NCBI GenBank assembly: GCA_030834895.1
Contig: JAUQXA010000024.1
Location: forward strand, 558,001-622,000
Direction of reading: 5' to 3'
Source: Anaerolineales bacterium
Lineage (GTDB): Bacteria > Chloroflexota > Anaerolineae > Anaerolineales > Villigracilaceae
Length of the DNA: 64,000 nucleotides
This document shows, piece after piece, positions 35,416 through 44,550 of this stretch. Every line of letters begins with the position of its first letter. Within the stretch, counting starts at the first letter, position 1. Made by a program: the position numbers and the translations under genes. Under the pieces are notes generated by a model. It ran no database searches and was not told the DNA's origin. It worked only from the letters and a program-made list of their open reading frames with translations.

Positions 35416-35639
35416 ACATTTGTCCTCTTTTAAGTAGGCTCCAAAGAAGAATTATACCCTCCTTGTATTCTCACATTATCTGGATTTACTCTTGCCCACT
35501 TCAATGAGGATAGCATCATTTCATCTATGATAAACTTGCCGCCACTACATCAAACTGAAACGCGTTTGAGCGGACGGGCGTCGAAGTCGGCGTTGTAGCT
35601 GACCTCCGCCAAGCAAGGCGCTTGGCTACGCGCAAAAAC

Positions 35640-36344
35640 TCAAATCGAGAAGTCACCCCAGTGCCAGATGCCGCGTTCTGGGACATGCAAGGCGGGACCG
35701 TAATGTCCGCCGTTGACGCGCTTTTCGAGGGCGTCCACGTGGGCGATCAACGCAATCAGGGTATCGCCAATCGTGTCGGGCAGGCTCCCGTGTTCGAGGT
35801 CCGCTTTTTCGTTGGGGACATGCTTGCGCCCTTCGCGAACGACGACCTGTCCGGGCACACCGACCACCACCGATTCGGGCGGCGTATCTTTGACGACGAC
35901 TGCATTTGCTCCAATGCGACTGTTCGCACCGATGGTGATCGCGCCCAACACCTTCGCGCCCGCTCCAACGACAACGTTGTCTTCAAGCGTCGGGTGGCGT
36001 TTGACTTTGTTCAAGCTCGTGCCACCCAACGTCACGCCATGATACAACGTGACGTTATCCCCCACCTCCGCCGTCTCGCCGATGACCACGCCCATGCCGT
36101 GGTCAATGAAAAAGTTGTGACCGATGGTCGCGCCAGGGTGAATTTCGATTCCTGTCAGGCTGCGGGCGGTCTGTGACAGCCAGCGGGCGATCAACTTGAA
36201 GCCAGCCTTCCATAACTTGTGCGACAGGCGGTGAACCCAAATCGCATGCAAACCAGGGTAGCAAAGCATGACTTCCAACGCATTACGCGCGGCGGGGTCA
36301 CGGTCTAAAACAGACTGAATATCTTCTCGAATGGTCTTGAACAT
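35640..36344 (-). CDS. cysE: Serine O-acetyltransferase
   Basis: 234 residues with the helical N-terminal domain ([21 protein letters not shown]) and the left-handed beta-helix of hexapeptide repeats ([48 protein letters not shown]). It acetylates serine for cysteine synthesis. Last gene of the minus-strand cysK-cysE pair. Confidence 0.93.
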   Translation of the reverse strand: MFKTIREDIQSVLDRDPAARNALEVMLCYPGLHAIWVHRLSHKLWKAGFKLIARWLSQTARSLTGIEIHPGATIGHNFFIDHGMGVVIGETAEVGDNVTLYHGVTLGGTSLNKVKRHPTLEDNVVVGAGAKVLGAITIGANSRIGANAVVVKDTPPESVVVGVPGQVVVREGRKHVPNEKADLEHGSLPDTIGDTLIALIAHVDALEKRVNGGHYGPALHVPERGIWHWGDFSI

Positions 36345-36362
36345 TTTTTCTCACTTTTGGTC

Positions 36363-36395
36363 AGACTTCGGAAGTCTTAAAGACTTCCGAAGTCT
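36363..36395 (-). terminator. 16-bp perfect hairpin between cysK and cysE
   Basis: AGACTTCGGAAGTCTT and its exact complement flank one base. It lies in the 60-nt gap between the cysK stop and the cysE start. No U-run follows in either direction, so it may be a partial terminator, an mRNA stabiliser or another dispersed palindrome. Confidence 0.45.
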
Positions 36396-36404
36396 CTTAG
36401 GCTA

Positions 36405-37340
36405 TTAATCCGCCAAATCAGCAAACAACGGCGTGGACAAGTACCGCTCACCGAACGACGGGATGATGACCACGATGATCTTACCTGCGTTTTCGGCGCG
36501 GTTGGCAACTTGCAAGGCGGCCCAGGTCGCCGCGCCCGATGAAATCCCCACCAACAGACCTTCTTCTTTCGCCATGCGTCGGGCGGTGGCAAAAGCGTCG
36601 TCTGCTTTCACGCGGATGATTTCATCGTAGATTTTGGTGTTCAGCACGTCAGGTACAAAACCCGCACCAATGCCCTGAATGGGATGCGGTCCCTTCGCAC
36701 CGCCAGACAAAACAGGGGAAGCGTCAGGCTCGACGGCAATTGCCTTGAACGACGGCTTGCGGGACTTGATGACTTCGCTTGTCCCCGTGATCGTTCCGCC
36801 CGTGCCGATGCCAGAGACAAGGAAATCGACCTTGCCGTCGGTGTCACGCCAGATTTCCTCGGCAGTCGTCTTGCGGTGGATTTCGGGGTTGGCAGGGTTC
36901 TTGAACTGCTGCGGCAGGAAATATTTCTTCGGGTCGGAGGCGACAATTTCCTCCGCCTTGCGGATCGCTCCGCCCATGCCATCGGGACCTGGGGTCAGGA
37001 TCAATTCAGCACCGTAGGCACGCAACAACATGCGGCGTTCCTTGCTCATGGTTTCGGGCATGGTCAGGATGATTTTGTATCCACGTGCGGCGGCAACCAT
37101 CGCCAGTGCGATGCCTGTGTTGCCGCTGGTCGGCTCGACAATGACCGTATCCTTCTTGATCAAGCCCGCCTTTTCACCAGCGTCAATCATCGCCGCGCCA
37201 ATGCGGTCCTTGACCGAATGCGCGGGGTTGTAGAATTCCAATTTGGCAAGCACTTCGGCTTTCGCGCCTTCGGTGACGCAGTTCAAGCGGACGAGCGGGG
37301 TATTGCCGATCAATTCGGTAACGTTCTTTGCGACTTTCAT
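36405..37340 (-). CDS. cysK: Cysteine synthase (O-acetylserine sulfhydrylase)
   Basis: 311-residue PLP enzyme of fold type II. The PLP lysine is in [15 protein letters not shown], the substrate loop is [13 protein letters not shown], and [14 protein letters not shown] binds the PLP phosphate. It makes cysteine from O-acetylserine and sulfide. AGGAGA lies before the ATG. The upstream region is heavily folded (37409-37566), so leader control is possible. Cotranscribed with cysE. Confidence 0.95.
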   Translation of the reverse strand: MKVAKNVTELIGNTPLVRLNCVTEGAKAEVLAKLEFYNPAHSVKDRIGAAMIDAGEKAGLIKKDTVIVEPTSGNTGIALAMVAAARGYKIILTMPETMSKERRMLLRAYGAELILTPGPDGMGGAIRKAEEIVASDPKKYFLPQQFKNPANPEIHRKTTAEEIWRDTDGKVDFLVSGIGTGGTITGTSEVIKSRKPSFKAIAVEPDASPVLSGGAKGPHPIQGIGAGFVPDVLNTKIYDEIIRVKADDAFATARRMAKEEGLLVGISSGAATWAALQVANRAENAGKIIVVIIPSFGERYLSTPLFADLAD

Positions 37341-37364
37341 TTTAGACTCTCCTGTATAAAGTTG

Positions 37365-37394
37365 GTTTGTCCTTTCGACAAAGCTCAGGACAGG
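37365..37394. repeat. TTCGACAAAGCTCAGGACAG palindrome
   Basis: TTTGTC-CTTTC-GACAAA hairpin followed by CTCAGGACAG, resembling the CTTCGACAAGCTCAGGA-type short dispersed palindromes known from many bacterial genomes (family knowledge). It lies 25 nt upstream of cysK. Confidence 0.5.
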
Positions 37395-37408
37395 GATTAA
37401 ATAAACAA

Positions 37409-37566
37409 AACGGCTGCCTGCATGTCGGGATCATTCCCGACGCGCAGACGGTGGACGCATTACCAGTCGTGGTTAGCGACTATGGAAGCTGCGGGGTTCA
37501 AGACCCACCGTCTACGGCAGACAGCCGTTCATCTCTGGGATAGAGGCGGTGGTTAGAAACCCCGCC
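37409..37566 (-). ncRNA. Candidate structured RNA / leader of cysK-cysE
   Basis: Several nested stems without coding potential. P1: 37409-37421 with 37517-37529 (13 bp, one mismatch). P2: 37424-37430 with 37435-37441 (7 bp, 4-nt loop). P3: 37446-37454 with 37505-37513 (9 bp). P4: 37465-37469 with 37477-37481 (7-nt loop). P6: 37545-37554 with 37558-37566 (9 bp, one bulge). On the minus strand P1 ends in TTTTGTTTATTT, as in a terminator, ahead of cysK. The strand is inferred from that U-rich tail. No known riboswitch or T-box core was recognised. Confidence 0.4.
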
Positions 37567-37733
37567 GTGTACAGATGCAATTCAGGATCATTTTCATCAT
37601 CTTATGGAATACCTTAATGGGCGCTATCTTACCCATTTCTGAAGTTTCGCGCAAGGAAAAAATCATGACCTTTTTACCAGCCGCTGTTTTGAAACAGGAA
37701 CTTTCCGAATTCCAGATTCGTCTTACAATAGAA

Positions 37734-37772
37734 AGACCCTAAAGGTTTTCGCAAAGCGAACCTTTAGGGTCT
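37734..37772. repeat. Hairpin of the CCTAAAGG family
   Basis: AGACCCTAAAGGTT and its exact complement, with a TTCGC/GCGAA inner stem, 32 bases before the macroglobulin gene. Shares CCTAAAGGTTTT and TTTAGGGTCT with the hairpin at 481-511. Confidence 0.6.
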
Positions 37773-37803
37773 CGAATGGTTCTCTTTTCTGGAGGCAGGT
37801 CAA

Positions 37804-40800
37804 ATGGAAAACAAAAAACTTCTGGGCGCGCTTGGCATTCTTGGTGTTATCGTCGTCGCGGTCATCGTTGCGGCTGGACTTTTCCTCAAAAACAAAGCTG
37901 CTGTCCCCTCGATCAAACCGCAGGCAGCGGGTCCCCGTGTGATTGCCCAAGTCCCAGCGGAAGGTGAACGACTGGACTTGTCTGCGCCGATTCAGATTCA
38001 ATTCGACACCGACATGGACGCGGACAAAACGGGCGGCTCGTTCTCGCTCTTTGCAAATGGCGGAACTGTCTCTGGTCAACTGACCTGGGACGACGCCCGA
38101 ACCTTGACCTTCACCCCCGACTCTCCGCTCGAGCCTGGGACGACGTACACAGCGACCATCACCGAAGCCACATCCAAAGACGGCGTTTCCGCAGGTGACG
38201 TCATCAAGCTGGAATTCCAGACATTGGAGACGCTCACCGTGGCGCAGGTCTTCCCTGCCGCGGACACTCCCGAAGTGGATTTGACCACCAGCATCACGGT
38301 CATCTTCAACCATCCCGTCGTCCCGCTGACCATCGCCGAAGAACAGGACAAACTTCCGCAGCCGTTGAAGTTCAAACCCGAAGTCAAAGGCAAGGGCGAA
38401 TGGGTCAACTCGTCGGTGTATGTCTTTCAGCCAGATGAAATCCTGTTGAGCGGGACCAGTTATCAGGTCAGCGTGGAAAAAGGAATCAAGGACACTCTGG
38501 GCAACGCGCTGGACCAGTCTTACAGTTGGCAGTTCAGTACCCGCGCGCCAGCCATCTATAATTTTGCATTGAAAGACGGGGCACAAAACCCGACCGAGGA
38601 AGTGAAGAACGTGCGGCTCGACCAGGCGTTCATCGTGACCTTCCTCCAGCCGATGGATCAACAAAGCACGGAAGCAGCCGTGAGCATTGTCAACCGCGAA
38701 ACGCAGCAACCTACACCATTGAAATTCACATGGGACGACGAGTCCACCACTGTAACCATCGAGCCAAAGGAAAAACTCAAGATCGCCAGCTTCTACGATT
38801 GGAAAGTCGCAAACAGTGCGGCGGCAAAAGATGGCGGCACTCTTGCGGAAGGCTTGACCGTGCAACTTGCCACGGTGACTTTCCCCGCGGTGAAAAGCGT
38901 CTTCCCCGGGCCAAACTCGGACAACGTGTTGTACCAGGCATACATCACGATCAACTTCGCCTCACCGATGGACTTCGACAGTTTGAAAGGCAGGGTGAAA
39001 ATTTCTCCCGCGATTTCAGATGAGTCGGATTGGTATTACGATTCCTACGGAAATTCATTAACCATTCATGGGCTGGAGCCAGCCACCAACTATGTAGTGC
39101 GGATTCTGCCTGGCATGTCTGATCCCTACGGCAACACCATCAAGGATGAAATTTCATACACGTTCTACAACGGCGATTATTCTCCATATACACGCCTTGC
39201 CCTGCCATGGACTCCGCTTGTGTATCGCGCCAAAGGAGCGCAGGAAGTTTACTTCGAGCACTTGAATGTGAACGAAGCTTCTGTTTCCGTTTACCCAATC
39301 ACGTCCAAAGAATTTTACGAGCTAACCTCTGGCGAAATTTCGATGACAGCATTTGCTCCAAACACAAAAGCAATCCGCGAGTGGAGTTTTGGCGCAAGCG
39401 AAAAGAGGAATATCCTGAAGAGCGAACGTCTCGACCTGATGAAGGACGGCAAGCCGCTCGACACAGGATTCTATTTCATCGGCTCGAAGGCACAGCCCTT
39501 CACCTACGAAACGAACTACTATCAGGGCTATGTCTTCATCGTGGCGACAGATAACCTGACATTTAAGGCGACACCCACCGAAGGTCTCGCCTGGCTGACC
39601 GACCTCGAAAGCGGAGCGCCGCAGAAGGATGTAAACGTCACATTCTTCGATGAAAAGTTCAAGCAGATCGGCAAGGCTGTCAGCGACAAGGACGGGCTGG
39701 CATATGCCAAGGACATCAAGGCGGCGAATTATGCGCTTGCCGAGAGTGACGGTCGCTTTGCCTTCACCGCCCTGTACTGGGGCAGTGACGTTTCCTCCTA
39801 CGATTTCGGCATTTACCAAAATTACTACAGCGGTATGGAAAACTTGTACGCTTACATGTACACTGATCGTCCCATCTACCGCCCGAACCAGGAGGTCTTT
39901 TTCAAAGGCATCCTGCGCGTGAACGATGACCTGCACTACAGCCTGCCAGACCAGGCAAAGGTGCATGTGGTGGTGGAGCAATGGGGCAACAAGATTTACG
40001 CGGAGGATGTCCCCGTCAACAAGCAGGGCAGTTTCAGCGGAACCGTAAAACTGTCACAGGATGTGTCGCTGGGCTATTACACCATCTCCGCCTATCGCAA
40101 CGCCGACCCGTCCGAGGGACCAATCTCGTCGGTCAGTTTCAGCGTCGCGGAATACAAGAAGCCCGAATTCGAAGTTAGCGTCACGCCCGATAAACCAGCC
40201 ATCCTTGCGGGCGGAACGGTCAACTTCGGGCTGGATGCCGAGTACTACTCTGGCGGAATTCTCAAGAACGCCCGCACAGAGTGGTTCATCGAATCCTCCA
40301 ACTTCTATTTCACACCGTCCTCCAAGTACAGCCAGTACAGCTTTATGGACTGGGATCGTGACATGTACTGGGAGCCAAACCAGGGCGCGAACAACAACAC
40401 CGTCAACGAAGGCAAAGGCGTGACCGACGAGAACGGTCACCTCGACGTGCAACAGACTTTTGGCGGCAGCAAAAACAAGATCAGCCAGGAGATGCGTTTT
40501 TCCGCCAATGTGACCGACGTGGCGGGCAATACCGTCAGCGGCGGGACCAGTGTGGTCGTGCATCAAAGCGAATATTACGCGGGCATCCACTCGGAGGGAT
40601 ATGTCGGCAAGCAGGGCGAACCGCAGTCGTTTAGTCTGGTGGTCCTCGATTGGGATTCCCAGCCCGTCGCGGGGCAAAAGGTCACGGTGGACTTTGTCGA
40701 GCGGCAATGGTTCAGTGTGCAGGAAAAAGATAAGCAAGGTCAACTGCAATGGGTCACGTCGGTGAAAGAAATCCCCGCAGGGAAACAGGAAGCAACCACA

Positions 40801-43707
40801 GGCGCGGACGGAACCGCGCAAGTGGAGTTCACGCCGCCCAACGGCGGAGTCTTCAAGGCACTGGTCACGGTCAAGGATTCAAAGGGGAATACGCACCGGT
40901 CCTCGACCTACATCTGGGTTGCGGGCACTGGGCAGATCGCGTGGCGGCAGACCAATGACCGCGCCTTTAGCCTGATCGCCGACAAGGACATGTACGAACC
41001 TGGCGACACGGCTGAAATCCTCATCGCCCAACCGTTCACCGAAAAAGTGTATGCACTCATCACCTATGAACGCGGTCACATCTACAAACAGGAAGTGGTG
41101 CAACTCGAAGGCAACAGCACGATTTACAAATTGCCAATCACCGACGAGATGGCGCCGATTGCCTACATCTCCGTCACCGTCATCAGCGGCGCCGAGCAGA
41201 CGGGCAAGCCCGATTTCAAGATCGGCATGACAAAGATCAATATCGACACCAAGCAGAAGACGCTCGACGTCTCGGTCACAGCGGACAAGGAAACCACTGG
41301 ACCTGGCGACGAGGTGACATACACCATCGAGACGAAGGGAGTTGATGGTAAGCCTGTCTCGGCGGATGTTTCGATTGCAGTGGTGGATAAAGCCGTGCTG
41401 GCGCTTGCGCCGTCCAACACCGCGCCGATGCTAGATAGCTTCTACTCCATCCAATCGTTGAGCGTGTCCACCGCGTTGGGCATTGTCTCCAGCGCGGATG
41501 ATTACAACGAAAATTATCGCGCGACCATGCCCAACGGTCTTGCGGCGGGCGGTGGCGGTGGCGGCGACATGGGAGTCATCACCGTACGCCAGAACTTCAA
41601 AGACACAGCAATCTTCAAGGCAGACCTGACCACCGATGAAGACGGCAAGGCACAGGTCAAAGTGGAGATGCCCGAAAACCTGACCACCTGGGTCTCGGAC
41701 GTGCGCGCCGTCACTACGGACAGCCGCGTGGGACAAGCCAGGAATGAAGTGGTCAGTACCAAGCCGCTCTTTGTCCAATTGCAGACCCCGCGCTTCTTCG
41801 TGGTCGGCGACCAGGCAACCGTCGGCGCGACGATCTTCAACAACTCGGAGGAAAATCTCAAAGTCAACGTCTCGCTCGATGCCGAAGGCGTGGACCTCAA
41901 GTCTGACGCGAAGCAAATCGTCGAAGTCAAGGGCAAACAGCAGGCGTACGTCACCTGGGATGTGGCTGTCCAAAACGACGCCCAACGTGTGGACATGACA
42001 GCCACCGCCGCCAGCGGAAAATTTACTGACGCCAGCAAACCCGCAGTTGGGACTCTCTCCGAGCAGGGAATCCCAGTCCTGCGCTACACCGCCGTCGAGA
42101 CGGTCGGCACATCGGGCATGATTACATTTGCAAATTCGGTCACCGAAAATATTCAACTGCCCACCTCGTTCGATTTCGAGGATGCGAGCCTGTCCATCGA
42201 AGTTGCGCCTTCGCTGGCAACCTCGCTGGAGTCCAGCTTCACCTACCTTGAGCAATATCCTTACTATTGTCTGGAACAAACCGTCTCGCGCTTCCTGCCC
42301 AACGTCATCACGACCCGCGCACTCGAAGCCGCAGGTATGGACTCACCCTTGCAGACCGATCTCGATACGCAAGTCAGCGCTGCGCTGCAGAAAATCTATT
42401 CAACCCAATTGTATGATGGCGGCTGGGGTTGGTGGGGCGGCGACGAGAGCGACTCGCAAATGACGGCGTATGTGGTCTATGGTCTGATCGAAGCCAAAGA
42501 GTCGGGCTACGAAATTTCACAAAGCGTGCTGGACAACGGCATTGCCTATTTGAAGAACAACCTTCCCAACCTCAACCGCAACGACGCTTCGTGGAAATAC
42601 AACCGTCATGCCTTCATTCTGTACGTTTTGGCGCGCGCAAACCAGCTTGGCGCAGGAGAAGTCAACTTCATCTTCGAGCATCGCGCTTCGCTGGATCAAT
42701 ATGGGAAAGCCTACCTCGCTCAGGCAATGTACATGCTTAAGGATGGACGCGAGTCCACGCTGATGTCTGATCTGGCATCTGCGGCAATTCTCTCCGCTTC
42801 GGGCGCACACTGGGAGGAAACCAGCCGCGACTACTGGAACTGGAACACGGACACACGCACGACCGCCATTGTGTTGAACGCCTTCGTGCAGATCGACCCG
42901 CAGAACCCGATCACGGCGAATACCGTCCGCTGGTTGATGGCGCACCGCGACGGTGGTCACTGGTACTCGACCCAGGAAACCACCTGGTCGTTGATCGCGC
43001 TGACCAACTGGCTGGTGGAGTCAAAGGAGTTCGAGACGGATTACAAGTACGCCGTCGGCTTGAACAATGAGATGCTGCAAAAAGGCGAGGCAAACGCCGA
43101 CAACCTGAACGATACCGTCAAGCTGCAAGTTGAACTCAAAGACCTGCTGACAGACGAAGTTAACGCCCTCGTTTTCTCGCGCGGAAATGGCACAGGCAAC
43201 CTGTACTACACCGCCTATCTCAACGCCACCCTGCCCGTGGAGGAAGTCCAGCCGCTAGATCAGGGCGTGAGTCTCTCGCGGGAATATTTCACCCTCGACA
43301 ACCCGAAGAAAGCCATCACCGAAATCAAACGCGGCGAACTGGTGCGTGTCCGCTTGACAGTGGTTGTGCCTGACTCCGTCCACTACGTGTTGATCGAAGA
43401 CCCGCTCCCCGCAGGCTTGGAAGCGCTGGATGCCTCCCTCGCCACCGACACGGTTGTCCCATCTTCGTACACGGCACAGGATTACAAGGAACGCGGCTGG
43501 GGCTGGTGGTACTTCGACCACATCGAACTTCACGATGAAAAGGTGGCTCTCTCGGCTGATTACCTCCCCGCTGGGACTTACGTCTACACCTACCTTGCGC
43601 GCGCCAGCACCGCAGGCACGTTCAAGGTCATCCCGCCGACCGCCTCCGAGTTCTACTTTCCCGATGTTGGCGGACGCGGCGCGGGTAGTTTGTTTACGGT
43701 GAAGTAG
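37804..43707 (+). CDS. Alpha-2-macroglobulin family protein with thioester
   Basis: 1967 residues. A membrane helix at about 7-30 anchors it, with no lipobox. Ig-like/macroglobulin domains follow, the bait region is near 1240-1290 (a glycine run GGGGGGD marks the junction), and the thioester-domain motif CLEQ is at 1489-1492 in YPYYCLEQTVSRF. The C-terminal receptor-like domain ends in SEFYFPDVGGRGAGS. Bacterial macroglobulins trap attacking proteases through this thioester in the periplasm or at the surface. Many bacteria pair the gene with a PBP1C; one lies here at 48110-50500, on the other strand. Ribosome site GGAGGCAGG. Confidence 0.92.
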   Translation: MENKKLLGALGILGVIVVAVIVAAGLFLKNKAAVPSIKPQAAGPRVIAQVPAEGERLDLSAPIQIQFDTDMDADKTGGSFSLFANGGTVSGQLTWDDARTLTFTPDSPLEPGTTYTATITEATSKDGVSAGDVIKLEFQTLETLTVAQVFPAADTPEVDLTTSITVIFNHPVVPLTIAEEQDKLPQPLKFKPEVKGKGEWVNSSVYVFQPDEILLSGTSYQVSVEKGIKDTLGNALDQSYSWQFSTRAPAIYNFALKDGAQNPTEEVKNVRLDQAFIVTFLQPMDQQSTEAAVSIVNRETQQPTPLKFTWDDESTTVTIEPKEKLKIASFYDWKVANSAAAKDGGTLAEGLTVQLATVTFPAVKSVFPGPNSDNVLYQAYITINFASPMDFDSLKGRVKISPAISDESDWYYDSYGNSLTIHGLEPATNYVVRILPGMSDPYGNTIKDEISYTFYNGDYSPYTRLALPWTPLVYRAKGAQEVYFEHLNVNEASVSVYPITSKEFYELTSGEISMTAFAPNTKAIREWSFGASEKRNILKSERLDLMKDGKPLDTGFYFIGSKAQPFTYETNYYQGYVFIVATDNLTFKATPTEGLAWLTDLESGAPQKDVNVTFFDEKFKQIGKAVSDKDGLAYAKDIKAANYALAESDGRFAFTALYWGSDVSSYDFGIYQNYYSGMENLYAYMYTDRPIYRPNQEVFFKGILRVNDDLHYSLPDQAKVHVVVEQWGNKIYAEDVPVNKQGSFSGTVKLSQDVSLGYYTISAYRNADPSEGPISSVSFSVAEYKKPEFEVSVTPDKPAILAGGTVNFGLDAEYYSGGILKNARTEWFIESSNFYFTPSSKYSQYSFMDWDRDMYWEPNQGANNNTVNEGKGVTDENGHLDVQQTFGGSKNKISQEMRFSANVTDVAGNTVSGGTSVVVHQSEYYAGIHSEGYVGKQGEPQSFSLVVLDWDSQPVAGQKVTVDFVERQWFSVQEKDKQGQLQWVTSVKEIPAGKQEATTGADGTAQVEFTPPNGGVFKALVTVKDSKGNTHRSSTYIWVAGTGQIAWRQTNDRAFSLIADKDMYEPGDTAEILIAQPFTEKVYALITYERGHIYKQEVVQLEGNSTIYKLPITDEMAPIAYISVTVISGAEQTGKPDFKIGMTKINIDTKQKTLDVSVTADKETTGPGDEVTYTIETKGVDGKPVSADVSIAVVDKAVLALAPSNTAPMLDSFYSIQSLSVSTALGIVSSADDYNENYRATMPNGLAAGGGGGGDMGVITVRQNFKDTAIFKADLTTDEDGKAQVKVEMPENLTTWVSDVRAVTTDSRVGQARNEVVSTKPLFVQLQTPRFFVVGDQATVGATIFNNSEENLKVNVSLDAEGVDLKSDAKQIVEVKGKQQAYVTWDVAVQNDAQRVDMTATAASGKFTDASKPAVGTLSEQGIPVLRYTAVETVGTSGMITFANSVTENIQLPTSFDFEDASLSIEVAPSLATSLESSFTYLEQYPYYCLEQTVSRFLPNVITTRALEAAGMDSPLQTDLDTQVSAALQKIYSTQLYDGGWGWWGGDESDSQMTAYVVYGLIEAKESGYEISQSVLDNGIAYLKNNLPNLNRNDASWKYNRHAFILYVLARANQLGAGEVNFIFEHRASLDQYGKAYLAQAMYMLKDGRESTLMSDLASAAILSASGAHWEETSRDYWNWNTDTRTTAIVLNAFVQIDPQNPITANTVRWLMAHRDGGHWYSTQETTWSLIALTNWLVESKEFETDYKYAVGLNNEMLQKGEANADNLNDTVKLQVELKDLLTDEVNALVFSRGNGTGNLYYTAYLNATLPVEEVQPLDQGVSLSREYFTLDNPKKAITEIKRGELVRVRLTVVVPDSVHYVLIEDPLPAGLEALDASLATDTVVPSSYTAQDYKERGWGWWYFDHIELHDEKVALSADYLPAGTYVYTYLARASTAGTFKVIPPTASEFYFPDVGGRGAGSLFTVK

Positions 43708-43712
43708 CAATT

Positions 43713-43781
43713 CTGGAGTCGGACAGCTTGCTATCCAGCATCCGTCAGCACCCACAGGGCATGTGAGCTGATGGACTCCAG
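43713..43781. other. Long imperfect hairpin after the macroglobulin gene
   Basis: CTGGAGTC at 43713-43720 pairs with GACTCCAG at 43774-43781, and TCCGTCAGC pairs inside with GCTGATGGA. It precedes the terminator by 15 nt and may be a 3' mRNA end structure or a dispersed palindrome. Confidence 0.4.
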
Positions 43782-43795
43782 AGGTTGGAATCAAA

Positions 43796-43830
43796 AAAGC
43801 AGGGACAGGTTCAAGACTTGTCCCTGCTTT
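43796..43830. terminator. Bidirectional terminator between convergent genes
   Basis: AAAGCAGGGACA and its exact complement across an 11-nt loop, with an A-run before and a T-run at the end. It serves the macroglobulin gene from the left and the receiver gene from the right. Confidence 0.75.
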
Positions 43831-43846
43831 GATGTGTGAACCGGCG

Positions 43847-44488
43847 CTAATCTTTTTTCTGTCCCGAATTTGTTACGCCAAGGCGCTCGTTGACCTGATC
43901 CAGTTGACGTTGAATCTCATCCCGCTCATTGACGGACGTAAGAAGGGATGCCGCAAACGCGGCCTTCTCCTCGTCGGAAATAGTCGGCATCAAACGCTCG
44001 ATGCGCGCAATCTGCTTGTTTTTCTGGTCAAGTTTTATCTTGAGGCGTTTGCGGTACCCGTCGTAAAATTCAAGTTCCTTGATAGGTTCTGATACCTGGG
44101 GAATCTTCTGCGTCATGAGTTCCGAAATCGTCGACATAAGTTGGTCGATCTCGATTGGCTTTTCGAGAAAACGGGTTGCACCAATCAGCACTGCAAACGA
44201 TTTATCTTCGGGAGCAATATAGGTGGCTGAAAGGAAGATGACTGGGATGTTACGGGTTTCTGCGTCCAACCGCAGCCGGTGGACAAGGCTAAACCCATCC
44301 ATCTGGGGCATCAAAATATCGGTTATTACGATGGTCGGGCGTTCCTTCTGAATGGCTTCCAACGCCTCGACACCATTACGCGCAGTGACCACGCGATATC
44401 CCCCCTTGAACTTCAGTGTTGTTTCAATCAGTTCAAGGATATTTGGAATATCTTCCACAACAAGGATGTAACGCGATTGTTCATTCAT
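43847..44488 (-). CDS. Response regulator receiver protein with coiled-coil tail
   Basis: 213 residues. A receiver domain occupies 1-125: acidic pocket VVEDIP, phospho-acceptor Asp57 in VITDILMPQMDGF, the threonine/serine position in FLSATY, and Lys near 108 in FLEKPI. The rest (about 145-205) is a charged helix, likely a coiled coil, with no DNA-binding or enzymatic domain. It probably works by protein contact. The histidine kinase at 46881 is the only kinase nearby, and pairing is not shown. Confidence 0.85.
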   Translation of the reverse strand: MNEQSRYILVVEDIPNILELIETTLKFKGGYRVVTARNGVEALEAIQKERPTIVITDILMPQMDGFSLVHRLRLDAETRNIPVIFLSATYIAPEDKSFAVLIGATRFLEKPIEIDQLMSTISELMTQKIPQVSEPIKELEFYDGYRKRLKIKLDQKNKQIARIERLMPTISDEEKAAFAASLLTSVNERDEIQRQLDQVNERLGVTNSGQKKD

Positions 44489-44550
44489 GGTTTTATTTTA
44501 GTCCCTTTCCAATATTTTGGATATTATAAAGGCGTCCCAATCCGTCCTGA

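Noticed and set aside
35558..35639. ClpB-like C-terminal remnant (ARPLKR) read in frame after the cysE stop
   Set aside because: Only a handful of residues match and the preceding residues do not; likely chance.
37446..37513. tRNA-like fold (GGTGG...CCACC stem, 7-nt anticodon-like loop, GGTTCAAGACC)
   Set aside because: No D arm, base 33 of the loop is G rather than U, and the T-arm stem competes with the closing stem; not a tRNA.
37341..37600. T-box or SAM riboswitch upstream of cysK
   Set aside because: Neither the AGGGTGGNACCGCG antiterminator nor a SAM-I core could be found on the minus strand.
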